Source: CAZFZT01 sp964523675 (lineage in GTDB: Bacteria > Planctomycetota > Phycisphaerae > Phycisphaerales > SM1A02). From it: a DNA stretch of 59,433 bases. A model generated the notes under the pieces. It did not search any database and had not been told where the DNA came from. It worked only from the letters and a program-made list of their open reading frames with translations. Positions 18,402 to 27,812 of this stretch are shown here, piece after piece. Every line of letters begins with the position of its first letter. The stretch's first letter is position 1. Location: positions 1-59,433 of the forward strand of contig CAZFZT010000010.1 in the NCBI GenBank assembly GCA_964523675.1. The letters run 5' to 3'. The position numbers and the translations under genes were made by a program.

Positions 18402-20765
18402 ATGAATCGCCTCTACGCCGGCGGCGGCTGGCGGGCCATCCTCTATGTCATCAAGGCGGCTCGACGAACCGGTGGCTTTCGCCGCATGTGGAAGGCCCTC
18501 CGCGCGCGGAACGCCTGTAAGACCTGTGCGCTCGGTATGGGTGGGCAACTGGGAGGGATGGTGAACGAAGCCCGGCGCTTTCCTGAGGTGTGCAAGAAGT
18601 CCGTCCAGGCGATGGCGGCTGATTTACAAGGCGCGGTCAATGAACACTTCTTCAGCGACTTCTCGATCGAGCAGATGCGGGGGATCTCCTCCCGTGATCT
18701 CGAACACGCCGGCCGGCTCGTTGATCCACTCTATGCGGGCCCTCTCGATTCGCATTATCGCAGAATCACCTGGGCGGAAGCGATCGAGAAGATCGTGGCG
18801 AAGTTGCAGAAGACACCGCCGGACGAATCGTTCTTCTACTTCAGCGGCCGCTCATCCAACGAAGCTGCGTTTCTCATGCAGCTCTTCGCCCGTTTCTACG
18901 GGACGAACAACGTCAACAACTGTTCCTACTACTGCCATCAGGCCTCGGGTGTCGGCCTGACCAGCGTGATCGGATCGGGTGCTGGAACAGTTACGCTGGA
19001 GGATGTTGAGCACGCCGACCTCCTCTTTGTGATCGGGGCGAACCCAGCATCCAACCACCCACGGCTGATGCGCACGATTGTCGAACTTCGCCGGCGTGGC
19101 GGAAAGGTCATCATCGTCAATCCGCTGCGCGAGACCGGGTTGACGCGCTTCAAGGTTCCTTCCGATGTGCGCAGCATGTTCAGTCTGCGCGGCTCGGTCA
19201 TCGCTGATGAGTACATCCAGCCCCATATCGGTGGCGATATCGCGCTCTTCACCGGCCTTGCGAAAGCGGTCATCGAACGCGGTCAGCACGATGAGCGGTT
19301 CGTGCGCGAGTTCTGCGATGATTGGGAGGCGTTTCGCTACTCGATTGCCATTGCCTCCTGGGATGAGATCGTCCGCAAGTGCGGGATCACGCGGAACACA
19401 ATACGGCGTCTTGCGGAGATGTACGCCTCCTCGAAGCAGACGATTTTTTGCTGGGCAATGGGCGTGACGCATCATGCACACGGCGTTGGCAATGTCAAAA
19501 TGATCGCCAATACGGCGATGCTGCGCGGCATGCTCGGTCGGCCCGGCGCAGGATTGCTGCCGCTGCGCGGCCATTCAAACGTGCAGGGCGTCGGCTCAAT
19601 GGGCGTGGTGCCGCAGCTCAAGCCGGAGATTGCGCAGCGCATGGAACGTGCGTTCGGCATCACACTGCCGGCGACCGCCGGGCTGGATACGCTGGCCGCG
19701 CTGGAGAAGGCGCGGAACGGCGGCATTCGGTTCGCATCGTGTATGGGCGGCAATCTGTATGGCGCAAGTCCTGATGCGAACTTCGCAGCCGGGGCGCTGG
19801 CCGAGATCGATTTCGTCGTGTACTTCAATACGACGCTGAACACGGGTCATGCTTGGGGTCGCGGCCGTGAGACGCTTCTGCTGCCGGTCCTCGCGCGCGA
19901 TGAAGAGCCGCAGGCGACGACACAGGAGTCAATGTTCAGTTACGTACGCATGAGTGAGGGCGGCGAGGCGCGGCATGAAGGGCCGCGAAGCGAAGTGGAA
20001 GTGGCCGCCGAAATTGCGGAGCGATATTGTGCTCAACGTGGCGGTGGAAGTCTTGACTGGGCCGCGCTCCGCGACCATGCGACGATACGGCGAAAGATCG
20101 CGGAGGTGATTCCCGGCTACGAGCCGATCGGATCGATGGATGCTACGAAGCAAGAGTTTCACATCCCGGGCCGGCGCTTTACCAAGCCTCGATTTGCAAC
20201 GGATACCGGCCGAGCGAAGTTCTCACTCGTGGAGATGCCGCCGCTCATTGGTGATGACGCAGTCGCTACCGGAGGTGAGCGTGCCGCGCCGCCATTGAAC
20301 GGAAACGATTCGGCGCTCGGTCACGCTCCCGACTCTCATGGACATCTCCTGCGCCTGATGACCATCCGGTCGGAGGGCCAGTTCAATACCGTCGTGTACG
20401 AGGAGGAGGACATTTATCGGGGTCAGGAGCGGCGTGATGTCATCCTGATGCATCGTGAAGACATGCGTCGGCTTGGGCTGAGGAACCATGACCGCGTGAG
20501 GGTTCGATCCGAGGCCGGTTCCTTATCCAATGTCATCGTGCGCGAGTTCGACATTGCGCCGGGTAACGCTGCCATGTATTTTCCGGAGGCGAACGCGCTG
20601 GTGCCGCGCACAGTTGACCCGCAGTCGCGCACGCCGGCTTACAAGAGCTTTGCGGTGTGCGTGGAGGGGCAGAACAATGATGGCGAGAGTCAGTTGCCAG
20701 CCATCACAAGCTCGGGCGCTGCGCCCGTCGCTCAAGGCAAGCCCCGAAAACTCAACGCTTGTTAA
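18402..20765 (+). CDS. molybdopterin oxidoreductase, YdeP/FdhF-like
   Basis: 787 residues, the usual size of the YdeP (TIGR01701) group of the DMSO reductase superfamily. Seen: an N-terminal ACKTCALGMGG; the molybdopterin-binding core with FFYFSGRSSNEAAF, CHQASGVGLTSVIGSG, IGANPASNHPRL, GGKVIIVNPL and GHSNVQGVGSMGV; and a C-terminal beta-barrel MopB domain (LMTIRSEGQFNTVVY). The short Cys cluster rather than a full 4Fe-4S motif fits YdeP. In E. coli the YdeP role is linked to acid resistance; the reaction is unknown. The adjacent convergent mobA and MOSC genes fit cofactor supply. Ends 14 bases inside mobA. Confidence 0.9.
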   Translation: MNRLYAGGGWRAILYVIKAARRTGGFRRMWKALRARNACKTCALGMGGQLGGMVNEARRFPEVCKKSVQAMAADLQGAVNEHFFSDFSIEQMRGISSRDLEHAGRLVDPLYAGPLDSHYRRITWAEAIEKIVAKLQKTPPDESFFYFSGRSSNEAAFLMQLFARFYGTNNVNNCSYYCHQASGVGLTSVIGSGAGTVTLEDVEHADLLFVIGANPASNHPRLMRTIVELRRRGGKVIIVNPLRETGLTRFKVPSDVRSMFSLRGSVIADEYIQPHIGGDIALFTGLAKAVIERGQHDERFVREFCDDWEAFRYSIAIASWDEIVRKCGITRNTIRRLAEMYASSKQTIFCWAMGVTHHAHGVGNVKMIANTAMLRGMLGRPGAGLLPLRGHSNVQGVGSMGVVPQLKPEIAQRMERAFGITLPATAGLDTLAALEKARNGGIRFASCMGGNLYGASPDANFAAGALAEIDFVVYFNTTLNTGHAWGRGRETLLLPVLARDEEPQATTQESMFSYVRMSEGGEARHEGPRSEVEVAAEIAERYCAQRGGGSLDWAALRDHATIRRKIAEVIPGYEPIGSMDATKQEFHIPGRRFTKPRFATDTGRAKFSLVEMPPLIGDDAVATGGERAAPPLNGNDSALGHAPDSHGHLLRLMTIRSEGQFNTVVYEEEDIYRGQERRDVILMHREDMRRLGLRNHDRVRVRSEAGSLSNVIVREFDIAPGNAAMYFPEANALVPRTVDPQSRTPAYKSFAVCVEGQNNDGESQLPAITSSGAAPVAQGKPRKLNAC

Positions 20766-21348
20766 GCGCATCAAGATCACTGGGCGAGTTGATGTTCGCT
20801 AGGAGCGGTTGCCACTGCAAAGGGATATCGGCGACGTGCGATTCCAGCCGCGCATGCAGTTCACTGACTGCGAGCGTCTCCTCGTCCAGCATCCTGCGGA
20901 CAGCCGGCAACGCGCAAGAAGAGAGGCGCGTCGGTAGCGGTTGTATGGTTTCTCTTCCTGCAAGACGCAGAACCGTCGCATGCCGATTCCTTCCGACAAG
21001 CAGCGCCTCGAGAACTTCAGGTGTGATGCGGGGCACATCACATGGGCAGACGAGATACTCCTCGTCAATGCCGCTCGCCAGCAGGGCCTCGATGCCGCCG
21101 AGCGGACCCAGTCCGGGACGGAGGTCTTTGATGTGCATGTGAACGCCATCTTGGGACAGCGGGTCAGGGGCCGCACCGCCGAGTATCACGATGCGATGAC
21201 AGAGCGGCGCAAGGGCATTGATGACGTAGTCGATCATCGGGCGGCCATCAAGTACGATTCTGTGCTTGGCTCGCCCCATGCGAGAGCTCGCGCCGCCGCA
21301 GAGCACCGCCCCCGTCAACTTCCGCTGGCGAAGTTGCGCTGCCATCAC
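20752..21348 (-). CDS. mobA: molybdenum cofactor guanylyltransferase-like protein
   Basis: Nucleotidyltransferase fold with the signature AVLCGGASSRMGRAKHRIVLDG, followed by RPGLGPLGGIEALL and CPCDVPRITPEVL (CDxP motif). MobA attaches GMP to molybdopterin to form the bis-MGD cofactor that YdeP/FdhF-type enzymes need. Two start Mets (21348, 21345); the first overlaps the stop of the MOSC gene as ATGA, so the pair is an operon. The 3' end overlaps the oxidoreductase gene on the other strand by 14 bases. Confidence 0.9.
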   Translation of the reverse strand: MMAAQLRQRKLTGAVLCGGASSRMGRAKHRIVLDGRPMIDYVINALAPLCHRIVILGGAAPDPLSQDGVHMHIKDLRPGLGPLGGIEALLASGIDEEYLVCPCDVPRITPEVLEALLVGRNRHATVLRLAGRETIQPLPTRLSSCALPAVRRMLDEETLAVSELHARLESHVADIPLQWQPLLANINSPSDLDALNKR

Positions 21349-21809
21349 CGCTGTGCCGTTGCTGCGGCGCGAACAATCTCAACCGTCTCCCCCGGCCGCA
21401 TCGTGCCCGTTGTGAGAATTCTAACATACACGCCGGCGCGGCCGATCATGGCTTTCTTCAATGTTGGATCAATAGCATCAAGCACGTAGCACGGCTTGCG
21501 ATGTTTCGTCACCTCCGCCTCGACGCCGCCCGAGAAAAGGAGCCGGTCGCCGATCTCGAGCGAATCCACATCAATGCCGTCGAGCGTCAGGTTCTCGCCG
21601 AGCGCGCCCGGAACAATCGCATACCCTTCGCGACACAACTCGGAAATCCCCTCCATATCAAAGAGGCACAGCGCCTGCTTCGGCGTCCGATGTTTCTCAT
21701 GGTTGTGCGCATCGCCGGTAATACCGTCAAGCGTGATCTCGGCGAAATCGATCGGCAGTTTCGGTACTCCGCCCGGTGAGATATGGATGGCGACAACGGT
21801 AATCGACAT
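21345..21809 (-). CDS. MOSC domain protein
   Basis: 154 residues covering only a MOSC domain (molybdenum cofactor sulfurase C-terminal type): ISPGGVPKLPI, GITGDAHN, PGALGENLTLDGID, LEIGDRLLF and the conserved Cys in HRKPCYVLD. Such proteins bind Moco and may transfer sulfur. It is first in an operon with mobA (four-base overlap), and both face the molybdopterin oxidoreductase gene. Confidence 0.9.
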   Translation of the reverse strand: MSITVVAIHISPGGVPKLPIDFAEITLDGITGDAHNHEKHRTPKQALCLFDMEGISELCREGYAIVPGALGENLTLDGIDVDSLEIGDRLLFSGGVEAEVTKHRKPCYVLDAIDPTLKKAMIGRAGVYVRILTTGTMRPGETVEIVRAAATAQR

Positions 21810-21856
21810 GGTGCGGGATGATAGGCGGAGCAGGCAAGTAAGCGAGACGATGAGTC

Positions 21857-22579
21857 ATGGGGCCTACAATTCCGCTGATGCGATGGAGAACGAGCAACTG
21901 CGTGATGGCGATGGTCGCTGCTGCCGCGATCGCGGGGCGCGCATTTCCGCAGGTCGAGCAGGCGACGACATCGCGGCCGCGTTTGCAGGGTGTTGAGCAG
22001 ACGATAGAAGACATCTCGCCGCTCGGCACCAGTTTGAGGTCATTTCAGACCGACCTGCGCCTGCCGAGCGGCTTCGAGAGCGTGTACCGCCTGCCTGGGG
22101 ACAGCACGGGGCGCGAGCGACTGATGCGAATGGACGGCGCTCTGATTGCGACGTTTCCGCGCTCGGATTACAAAGATGTCTTTGTGCGCGAGCGATTTCT
22201 GCTGTTCCTGCAGCGGGATCGGAAAGTCGGCGAGGTGCCGACAGTGCCGCCCGGCACCGTGTTTCACATCGGCATGCCGCCGGAGCTGATCCAGGAGGCC
22301 GACGCAGAGGATCGGCCGCGCGCCTTGCCCGAAACCATGGTCGCGCAGGAACGCGTGGGGGAACGCATTGGTGCAGAACAGATTGCGCTCGCGGTTCCTG
22401 CGGAAGAGCCGTCGCAGGTTCGTCGGTTGCCAGGTACGGATCGCAGCGCGGTCGTGAAGCGCGCGGTGACTGTCGTTCCGGACGATGCGCCGAACGTGGA
22501 GCGACTGCCTGAAGAGCGATTGCGCGCGATGCTTCGCCGCGCCGTCGAGGCGGAAAAGAAGGGCAGCGATCGGCAATGA
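21857..22579 (+). CDS. exported protein of unknown function
   Basis: Signal peptide at residues 1-32 (CVMAMVAAAAIAGRAFP); an ATG at 21878 is an equally good start. The mature part has a short beta domain (LRLPSGFESVYRLPG, LMRMDGALIATFPRS, VREREFLLF-like strand) and a C-terminal charged helix. Arg/Glu/Pro-rich with no Cys. It is divergent from the MOSC gene with a 47-base gap. No family recognised. Confidence 0.75.
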   Translation: MGPTIPLMRWRTSNCVMAMVAAAAIAGRAFPQVEQATTSRPRLQGVEQTIEDISPLGTSLRSFQTDLRLPSGFESVYRLPGDSTGRERLMRMDGALIATFPRSDYKDVFVRERFLLFLQRDRKVGEVPTVPPGTVFHIGMPPELIQEADAEDRPRALPETMVAQERVGERIGAEQIALAVPAEEPSQVRRLPGTDRSAVVKRAVTVVPDDAPNVERLPEERLRAMLRRAVEAEKKGSDRQ

Positions 22580-22580
22580 G

Positions 22581-22802
22581 TTAAGCTGCTCTCGGCCGGT
22601 CGTCTTCTTCAAAGTAACCAAGGCAGTTGAGCTCACGCGCCAGGTCTTCGATCCGCCGACTCATCGCCTCAAAGCCCGCCAGGACGAAGTCGCCGAGATC
22701 TTCGCAGGACGACTGCTGCGCCTGATCCAGCGGAAACGGGAAGGATGCGGGGCCGTCGTCCTGATCATGACGGCAAAGTTTGCTTAGACGTGGTTTGGAC
22801 AT
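22581..22802 (-). CDS. small conserved-looking helical protein
   Basis: 73 residues from ATG 22802, which follows AAGAGGA. Begins MSKPRLSKLCRHDQDDGPAS and contains an amphipathic helix SSCEDLGDFVLAGFEAMSRRIEDLARELN, ending in an acidic-basic tail. The longer open frame upstream (to 22961) looks non-coding. The gene ends one base after the convergent exported protein gene. Function unknown. Confidence 0.55.
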   Translation of the reverse strand: MSKPRLSKLCRHDQDDGPASFPFPLDQAQQSSCEDLGDFVLAGFEAMSRRIEDLARELNCLGYFEEDDRPRAA

Positions 22803-23076
22803 GACATGGTCCTCTTGAGACCACGTTCGGCCAAACTTTGCCCTGACGTTACTTCCGCGAGGCGCAAAGAACCGCCAAATGCCGTTATGGGGGACGCCGG
22901 CGACCGTTATAGGAACCCAAGTGATTGTTCCGTTGTGCAAGCAGGCGTCTTCAGGGGGCAATATGCCAGGAGCATTACAGAGAGGTCGTCATGAAATACG
23001 TCCTATTGCAGGTGAAGGCATAGACGAAGCAGCAGACCGGGCGCGGCCATATGAATGATGTTGCGTTCGCCGCGGC

Positions 23077-23667
23077 TTATGTCGCGCGGTACGTGGCGGC
23101 GAGTTCGACGATCTGCGCAATGGCCGCTTCCAGGTCGTCGTTCACAACCAGCGCGTCATAGCAGCCGCTCTTATGAGCAAAGGCGATTTCATCGCGGGCA
23201 ACGGCAAAGCGGCGTTCGATGGCCTGCGGATCATCGCGCCTGCGATTGCGAAGTCGCTCAAGGAGCACCTCTTCATTTGGCGGCAGAATGAAGACGGTGA
23301 ACGCCTCAGGCATCGCCTCCTTCACCTGCCGGGCTCCCTGCACATCAATGTCCAGAATGACAAGTCGCCCCTCATCGAGCAACCGCTCGACCGGCTCGCG
23401 CGGCGTGCCATACCAGTACTTGCCGAAGACGCACGCATGCTCAAGGAACTCACCCCGTTCAAGCCGCGCTGTGAATTCGCTTTCATCAAGGAAGTAGTAG
23501 TCGCGGCCATCCACCTCGGAAGGCGATCGCGGCCGGGTGGTGGCGGAGACGCTGAACGCTGCGCCCAGTCGTTTTTCGACCTCGCGCACGATCGTGGTCT
23601 TGCCGACGCCTGATGGGCCGGAGATCACGAGCAACATGCCTCGGTGGTTTGCAGGCGCACTATTCAT
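23077..23667 (-). CDS. gmk: guanylate kinase
   Basis: Phosphorylates GMP to GDP. P-loop GPSGVGKTT at residues 17-25, then SATTRPRSPSEVDGRDYYFL (GMP-binding Arg, Ser, Tyr residues), FLEHACVFGKYWYGTP and LDIDVQGARQVK, the standard Gmk order. Length 196 is normal. ATG 23667 is the start that fits the family; the open frame extends further upstream without homology. Third gene of a likely minus-strand series after the M16 peptidase and xerD. Confidence 0.95.
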   Translation of the reverse strand: MNSAPANHRGMLLVISGPSGVGKTTIVREVEKRLGAAFSVSATTRPRSPSEVDGRDYYFLDESEFTARLERGEFLEHACVFGKYWYGTPREPVERLLDEGRLVILDIDVQGARQVKEAMPEAFTVFILPPNEEVLLERLRNRRRDDPQAIERRFAVARDEIAFAHKSGCYDALVVNDDLEAAIAQIVELAATYRAT

Positions 23668-23770
23668 CGCAGGCGAACAGTCTATACGGTGAAGTCGGTA
23701 GATGCCGACAGGATGCATGGGCTTCAACCTCCTGTGCCCCAGGCCACCTTGCCCCAATGTCGTTGCGATT

Positions 23771-24733
23771 TCATCCCCTCGGATGGTGCTTCCTGACCAC
23801 GTCGCGCAGCCGCGTTGAATCAACGTGGGTGTAGATCTGCGTCGTGGCGATGTCGGCATGCCCCAGTAGTTCCTGCACGACGCGCAGGTCCGCTCCACCC
23901 GCAAGCAGGTGCGTTGCGAAGCTGTGGCGAAGCTTGTGAGGATGAACATCGTCGAGGCCCGCATGCAGAGCGCATCGGCGCACGATCTGCCACACCGCGA
24001 CACGCTCAAGCGGCCGGCCCGTGTTGGAAAGCAGCAATCTGCCTTCGTCACGACCATCGGCCCACCGCAGCAGTAGCGGCCGCAGTTGCGTCAGGTACTG
24101 CTCGACCGCAGCGCGCGCCGGCTCCCCAATGGGCGTCATGCGCTGCTTATTCCCTTTGCCGGTGACGAGGAGCACACCGAGCGATTCGTTGTAGTCCGTT
24201 ACGTGAAGCGCTCCGACTTCGGAGGCGCGGAGGCCGGCGGCATACATGAGTTCGAGCATTGCCTTGTCTCGCAGCCACAGTCGTCCTGATTCAGGCGAGG
24301 GCGCAGCAAGCAGGGCCTTCATCTGCTTGGGCGAAAGCACACCGGGCAGGCGCTTCCAGCGCATCGGGGTTTCCAGCAGCCGGGCCGGGTTCTCCTCCAA
24401 ACGCCCGCCGGCACAAAGAAACCTGAAGAAGACCCGGATGGTCGCCAGATGCCGAGCGATTGAAGCCGGTTGCAGGCCGCGTTCGCGGTGGAGCGAGCGT
24501 AGATGCTCAGCGAGCTGTTGAGGAGAGATTCCGCTGAGTGAGCGCACACTACAGGCCGCGAGCTCATCAAAGAGATCGCGCAGGTCGCGGCTGTAGGCCT
24601 CGATCGTCGCCGGTGACATCCCCGCCTCAACCTTCAGGAAACTGCGAAAATCTCGCACCGCATCCGCTGCGAAGCTCGGCGTCTCGCTTCGCTCATTCGT
24701 TGGCTGACGCTTGGACGCCGTGGAAGAACCCAT
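23771..24733 (-). CDS. xerD: site-specific tyrosine recombinase XerD-like
   Basis: Resolves chromosome dimers at dif with XerC and FtsK. N-terminal SAM-like core-binding domain (residues ~20-110: FLKVEAGMSPATIEAYSRDL) and a catalytic domain with all active residues: Arg in AAGLRASEVG, Lys in GKGNKQR, His and Arg in HKLRHSFATHLL, His in LLGHADIATT and Tyr in IYTHVD. Length 320, N-terminus slightly extended. No dif-like site was recognised nearby, and nothing suggests an integron or phage. Confidence 0.92.
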   Translation of the reverse strand: MGSSTASKRQPTNERSETPSFAADAVRDFRSFLKVEAGMSPATIEAYSRDLRDLFDELAACSVRSLSGISPQQLAEHLRSLHRERGLQPASIARHLATIRVFFRFLCAGGRLEENPARLLETPMRWKRLPGVLSPKQMKALLAAPSPESGRLWLRDKAMLELMYAAGLRASEVGALHVTDYNESLGVLLVTGKGNKQRMTPIGEPARAAVEQYLTQLRPLLLRWADGRDEGRLLLSNTGRPLERVAVWQIVRRCALHAGLDDVHPHKLRHSFATHLLAGGADLRVVQELLGHADIATTQIYTHVDSTRLRDVVRKHHPRG

Positions 24734-24798
24734 GAGTGCTACATCGGCACGGCCGGCGCGGCATGTCGAGAAAGCGGAGACGCATTCCTTCGCGAACT

Positions 24799-26016
24799 TC
24801 AGTCACCGGGCGTGAGGTGGCCGATGACGACCGGCTTGAGTGGAAACGCCTCAGCGGCCGCGCGCAAGTCATCGAGCGTGACCGCATTGATCTTCTCGAG
24901 TTCGGAATCCAGTGAGCGATATTCGCCGGCGTAGGTCCACACCCGGCCGAGTCGTTTCATTCGCCCGGCGGGCAACTCAGATTGAAGCGTCGCGCCGGTC
25001 GCAACTTTGCTGCGCACGCGCACAAGGTCATCCTCATCCAGAGATTCAATCAGATTGTCGATCTCATGCAGGATCGTCTGTTTGACCTGTTCTGCATCGC
25101 CGGGGGCACATGAGCAGTAGACGAGTGTGTCGCCAAGGCCGTCGCGGCCGTCGTACTGCGCCTGGGCCTCCTCCGCGAGTCCCGGTTCGACCAGCGCCCA
25201 GTACAAGCGCGAACCCTCCGGGTCGCCGAGGATCTGTGAGAGGATTGCAGCGGCGTACCGGCGCGGATCATTGAGTGCGGGAGCGGGCGCGAGCATCAGC
25301 ATGTAATGGCGGCCGATCGCCGGCTTGGTCATGGTGAACTCCTGCGGCTGATGCGGCGCGGGGAACTGCTCACGTGTGGCCTCGGTCTTCTGCCACGTTC
25401 CGCATCGATTCGAGAGCAGATCAACCATGGCATCGAAATCCACCTTGCCCGCCAGTGCGACAACCGTGTTGTCAGCGGAGTAGCGATGGTTGAAGTAGTC
25501 GAGCATCTGATCGCGCTTGAGTTGGCGAATCGTCTCCTCAGTTCCAAGAACCCGGTGGGCAAGCGGATGCTTGTCGTAATACACTTCCATTGCCCGCTCA
25601 TAGAGCACCCAGAAGGGATGATCCTGATACATGGCGATCTCCTCGAGGATGACAAGCTTCTCCGCTTCGAAATCCTGTTCCCGAAGGGCCGGCCGCATGA
25701 TGTCGCTCAAGATGTCAGCCGCCTGAGGCAGAATCTCCGGGAGTCCGTGAACCCAGAAGGCGGTAAGCTCATTGCTGGTGAAGGCGTTGTGATTGACGCC
25801 GAGTTCGTCAAACTGGCGATCGACTTCCTCAGCCGTGCGTGTGTCTGTACCCTTGAACATCATGTGTTCGAGGAAGTGGCTGACGCCCATGAGCGGCGTC
25901 TGCTCGTCGCGCGAGCCGGTCTTGACGAAGAATCCCATGGCGGCGGTATGGGCGGCGGGCTCCACCTCCGCAATGATCTTCAGGCCATTTGGCAATGTGG
26001 CTTCCTTGAATTCCAT
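24799..26016 (-). CDS. M16 family zinc peptidase (processing-peptidase type)
   Basis: Inverted zinc motif HFLEH at residues 47-51 in SHFLEHMMFKGT, with the downstream Glu in LEEIAMYQDHP, the form seen in mitochondrial-processing-peptidase-like bacterial enzymes (YmxG group). 405 residues, so a single chain of the ~420-residue class with an active N-terminal and an inactive C-terminal M16 domain. Cytoplasmic: no signal peptide. A second M16 subunit is not adjacent. Divergent from rex. Confidence 0.92.
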   Translation of the reverse strand: MEFKEATLPNGLKIIAEVEPAAHTAAMGFFVKTGSRDEQTPLMGVSHFLEHMMFKGTDTRTAEEVDRQFDELGVNHNAFTSNELTAFWVHGLPEILPQAADILSDIMRPALREQDFEAEKLVILEEIAMYQDHPFWVLYERAMEVYYDKHPLAHRVLGTEETIRQLKRDQMLDYFNHRYSADNTVVALAGKVDFDAMVDLLSNRCGTWQKTEATREQFPAPHQPQEFTMTKPAIGRHYMLMLAPAPALNDPRRYAAAILSQILGDPEGSRLYWALVEPGLAEEAQAQYDGRDGLGDTLVYCSCAPGDAEQVKQTILHEIDNLIESLDEDDLVRVRSKVATGATLQSELPAGRMKRLGRVWTYAGEYRSLDSELEKINAVTLDDLRAAAEAFPLKPVVIGHLTPGD

Positions 26017-26140
26017 GCTCGTTAGTGTAAGCCCTCCCTCGTTTTGTGCCCGCTGCGAAGCGCTCTCATCGACGCCCGCAGGGGTTGCTCTTTCGCAACT
26101 GATACACTACCGCCCTTCATCCGCACACGCCGATTGCCCG

Positions 26141-26797
26141 ATGACGCCGCGTCAAAGAATCCCCAAGCCGACGGTCAAGCGACTTTCGCTGTACCTGCGC
26201 GAGCTGGAGTCCGTCGCCGAACGCGATCTGGCGACCATCAGTTCAAAGCAGCTGGGCGACTCGCTTGGCTTGACGGATGCGCAGGTGCGTAAGGATCTGG
26301 CGTATTTCGGCCAGTTCGGGCATCCTGGAATCGGCTACCGGGTGCAGGACCTGATCGGGCAGTTGCGGAAAGTGCTCGGCACGGATCGGCGCTGGAATGC
26401 TGCGGTGGTGGGCGCGGGTAACGTCGGCCGGGCCATCATGCCCTACGCGCGCTTTGCGCGCAAGGGCTTCGACATTGTCGCCATCTTCGATGCCGATCCG
26501 AAGGTCGTCGGCACCGAAATTGCGGGGCATCATGTCCGTCCGATGGGGGATCTACCCAAGCTTGTGAGGGAGCGCGATATTCGCATTGGCATCGTCGCGG
26601 TGCCGGCGCAGTATGCGCAGCAGGTTGCGGATCAACTCATTGACGCCGGCGTCCTGGGCATTCTGAACTTTGCGCCGGTGCGCCTTGATGTGCATGACGC
26701 AGTCAGCGTCGTCAGCGTCGATTTCTCTCTTTCGCTGGAGCAGCTTGCATTCCAGGTGTCGCTCGGCTTGACTGGTTCGCTCGATGAGGACGAGTGA
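26141..26797 (+). CDS. rex: redox-sensing transcriptional repressor Rex
   Basis: Binds DNA when NADH is low and represses fermentation and respiration genes. N-terminal winged helix with ISSKQLGDSLGLTDAQVRKDLAYFGQFG, which is the family signature, then a Rossmann domain with AVVGAGNVGRAI and the C-terminal swap helix SLEQLAFQVSL. Length 218 is normal. ATG 26141; longer in-frame starts upstream run antisense through the peptidase gene. Followed at once by the prenyltransferase gene. Confidence 0.95.
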   Translation: MTPRQRIPKPTVKRLSLYLRELESVAERDLATISSKQLGDSLGLTDAQVRKDLAYFGQFGHPGIGYRVQDLIGQLRKVLGTDRRWNAAVVGAGNVGRAIMPYARFARKGFDIVAIFDADPKVVGTEIAGHHVRPMGDLPKLVRERDIRIGIVAVPAQYAQQVADQLIDAGVLGILNFAPVRLDVHDAVSVVSVDFSLSLEQLAFQVSLGLTGSLDEDE

Positions 26798-26804
26798 GAT
26801 TGCA

Positions 26805-27722
26805 ATGAGAAGCGCATCCGGATCGATGCGGCCGGCCATCCGCGCGATTGCGGATGACATCAAGATCGCACACAGTGTCTTCGCGCTGCCCTTTGCGCTC
26901 CTGGCCGCATTCATGGCGGCAGCGACCAACGGTTCGATCTCCTGGGCGCCATTCTCAGGACAGCTTGCACTTGTTGCACTCGCGATGTTCTTCGCGCGCA
27001 CCTGCGCGATGCTTGCGAACCGGCTGCTCGACCGGAAGATCGACGCGATCAATCCACGCACCGCCGGCCGGGCCATTCCCTCAGGCCGATTGTCCGCATC
27101 ATCTGCGCGTGCGGCGCTCCTCCTCTCTTCGGCGATGTTTCTCGTTGTCTGTGCTGGATTCGGTGTCGCCTTCGGGAACTGGTGGCCGTCCATTCTTGGA
27201 CTGCCGGTGCTGCTGTGGATCTGCAGTTATGGTTACTTCAAGAGGTTCACCTCGCTCTGCCACATCTGGTTGGGCTCATCACTTGCCATCAGCCCGCTCG
27301 CTGCGGCCATTGCGGTACACCCCGATGCCATTGTTTCGCAGCCCGCGCTGTGGCTGTTGAGCGTGATGGTGCTGTGCTGGGTCGCGGGATTCGACATCAT
27401 CTACGCGCTTCAGGATGTTGATGTCGATCGCCAGCAGGGACTTCACAGCGTTCCCGCGCGATTCGGGCCGGCGAACGCTCTGAGGATCAGCCGCAGTCTC
27501 CACACGCTTGCCATGGGCTGTCTTGTCGCGTCGCTTCTCGTGGATGAACGCTTTGGCCCCGCTTTCGGCGTAGGAATTGTGCTCGTGGGATTGCTGCTCA
27601 TCATTGAGCACGCCACGGTGTCCCGATGGGGCACGACAAAAATGTCGCTCACCTTCTTCACGCTCAATGGCATCATCAGTTGCATTCTGGGCGGACTTGG
27701 CATACTCGATGTGCTCATCTGA
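26805..27722 (+). CDS. UbiA-family prenyltransferase (MqnP/UbiA-like)
   Basis: Integral membrane prenyltransferase with both Asp-rich motifs: NRLLDRKIDAINPRTAGR and DIIYALQDVDVDRQQGLHS. Eight or nine hydrophobic helices. These motifs and the length (305) fit UbiA or the futalosine-pathway MqnP, which prenylates the aromatic ring of menaquinone precursors; other menaquinone genes are absent, so the substrate is not settled. ATG 26805 is eight bases after the rex stop; ATG 26784 inside rex is an alternative. Probably co-transcribed with rex, which would couple quinone supply to redox state. Confidence 0.85.
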   Translation: MRSASGSMRPAIRAIADDIKIAHSVFALPFALLAAFMAAATNGSISWAPFSGQLALVALAMFFARTCAMLANRLLDRKIDAINPRTAGRAIPSGRLSASSARAALLLSSAMFLVVCAGFGVAFGNWWPSILGLPVLLWICSYGYFKRFTSLCHIWLGSSLAISPLAAAIAVHPDAIVSQPALWLLSVMVLCWVAGFDIIYALQDVDVDRQQGLHSVPARFGPANALRISRSLHTLAMGCLVASLLVDERFGPAFGVGIVLVGLLLIIEHATVSRWGTTKMSLTFFTLNGIISCILGGLGILDVLI

Positions 27723-27812
27723 TGCTGGGGCCTTCTCTTGACCGTGTAGGTAAGCTGGCGGTATCTCTCACAGCCGCCATGTCCATTGCGACATTGATCG
27801 CTTGAATGCTTC

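Noticed and set aside
22991..23023. Ten-codon ORF MKYVLLQVKA after GAGAGG
   Set aside because: Too short to support as a gene; could be a decayed gene start, but nothing follows it in frame.
23771..24733. Integron or phage integrase
   Set aside because: Sequence fits chromosomal XerD, and no attachment site, cassette or phage gene is nearby.
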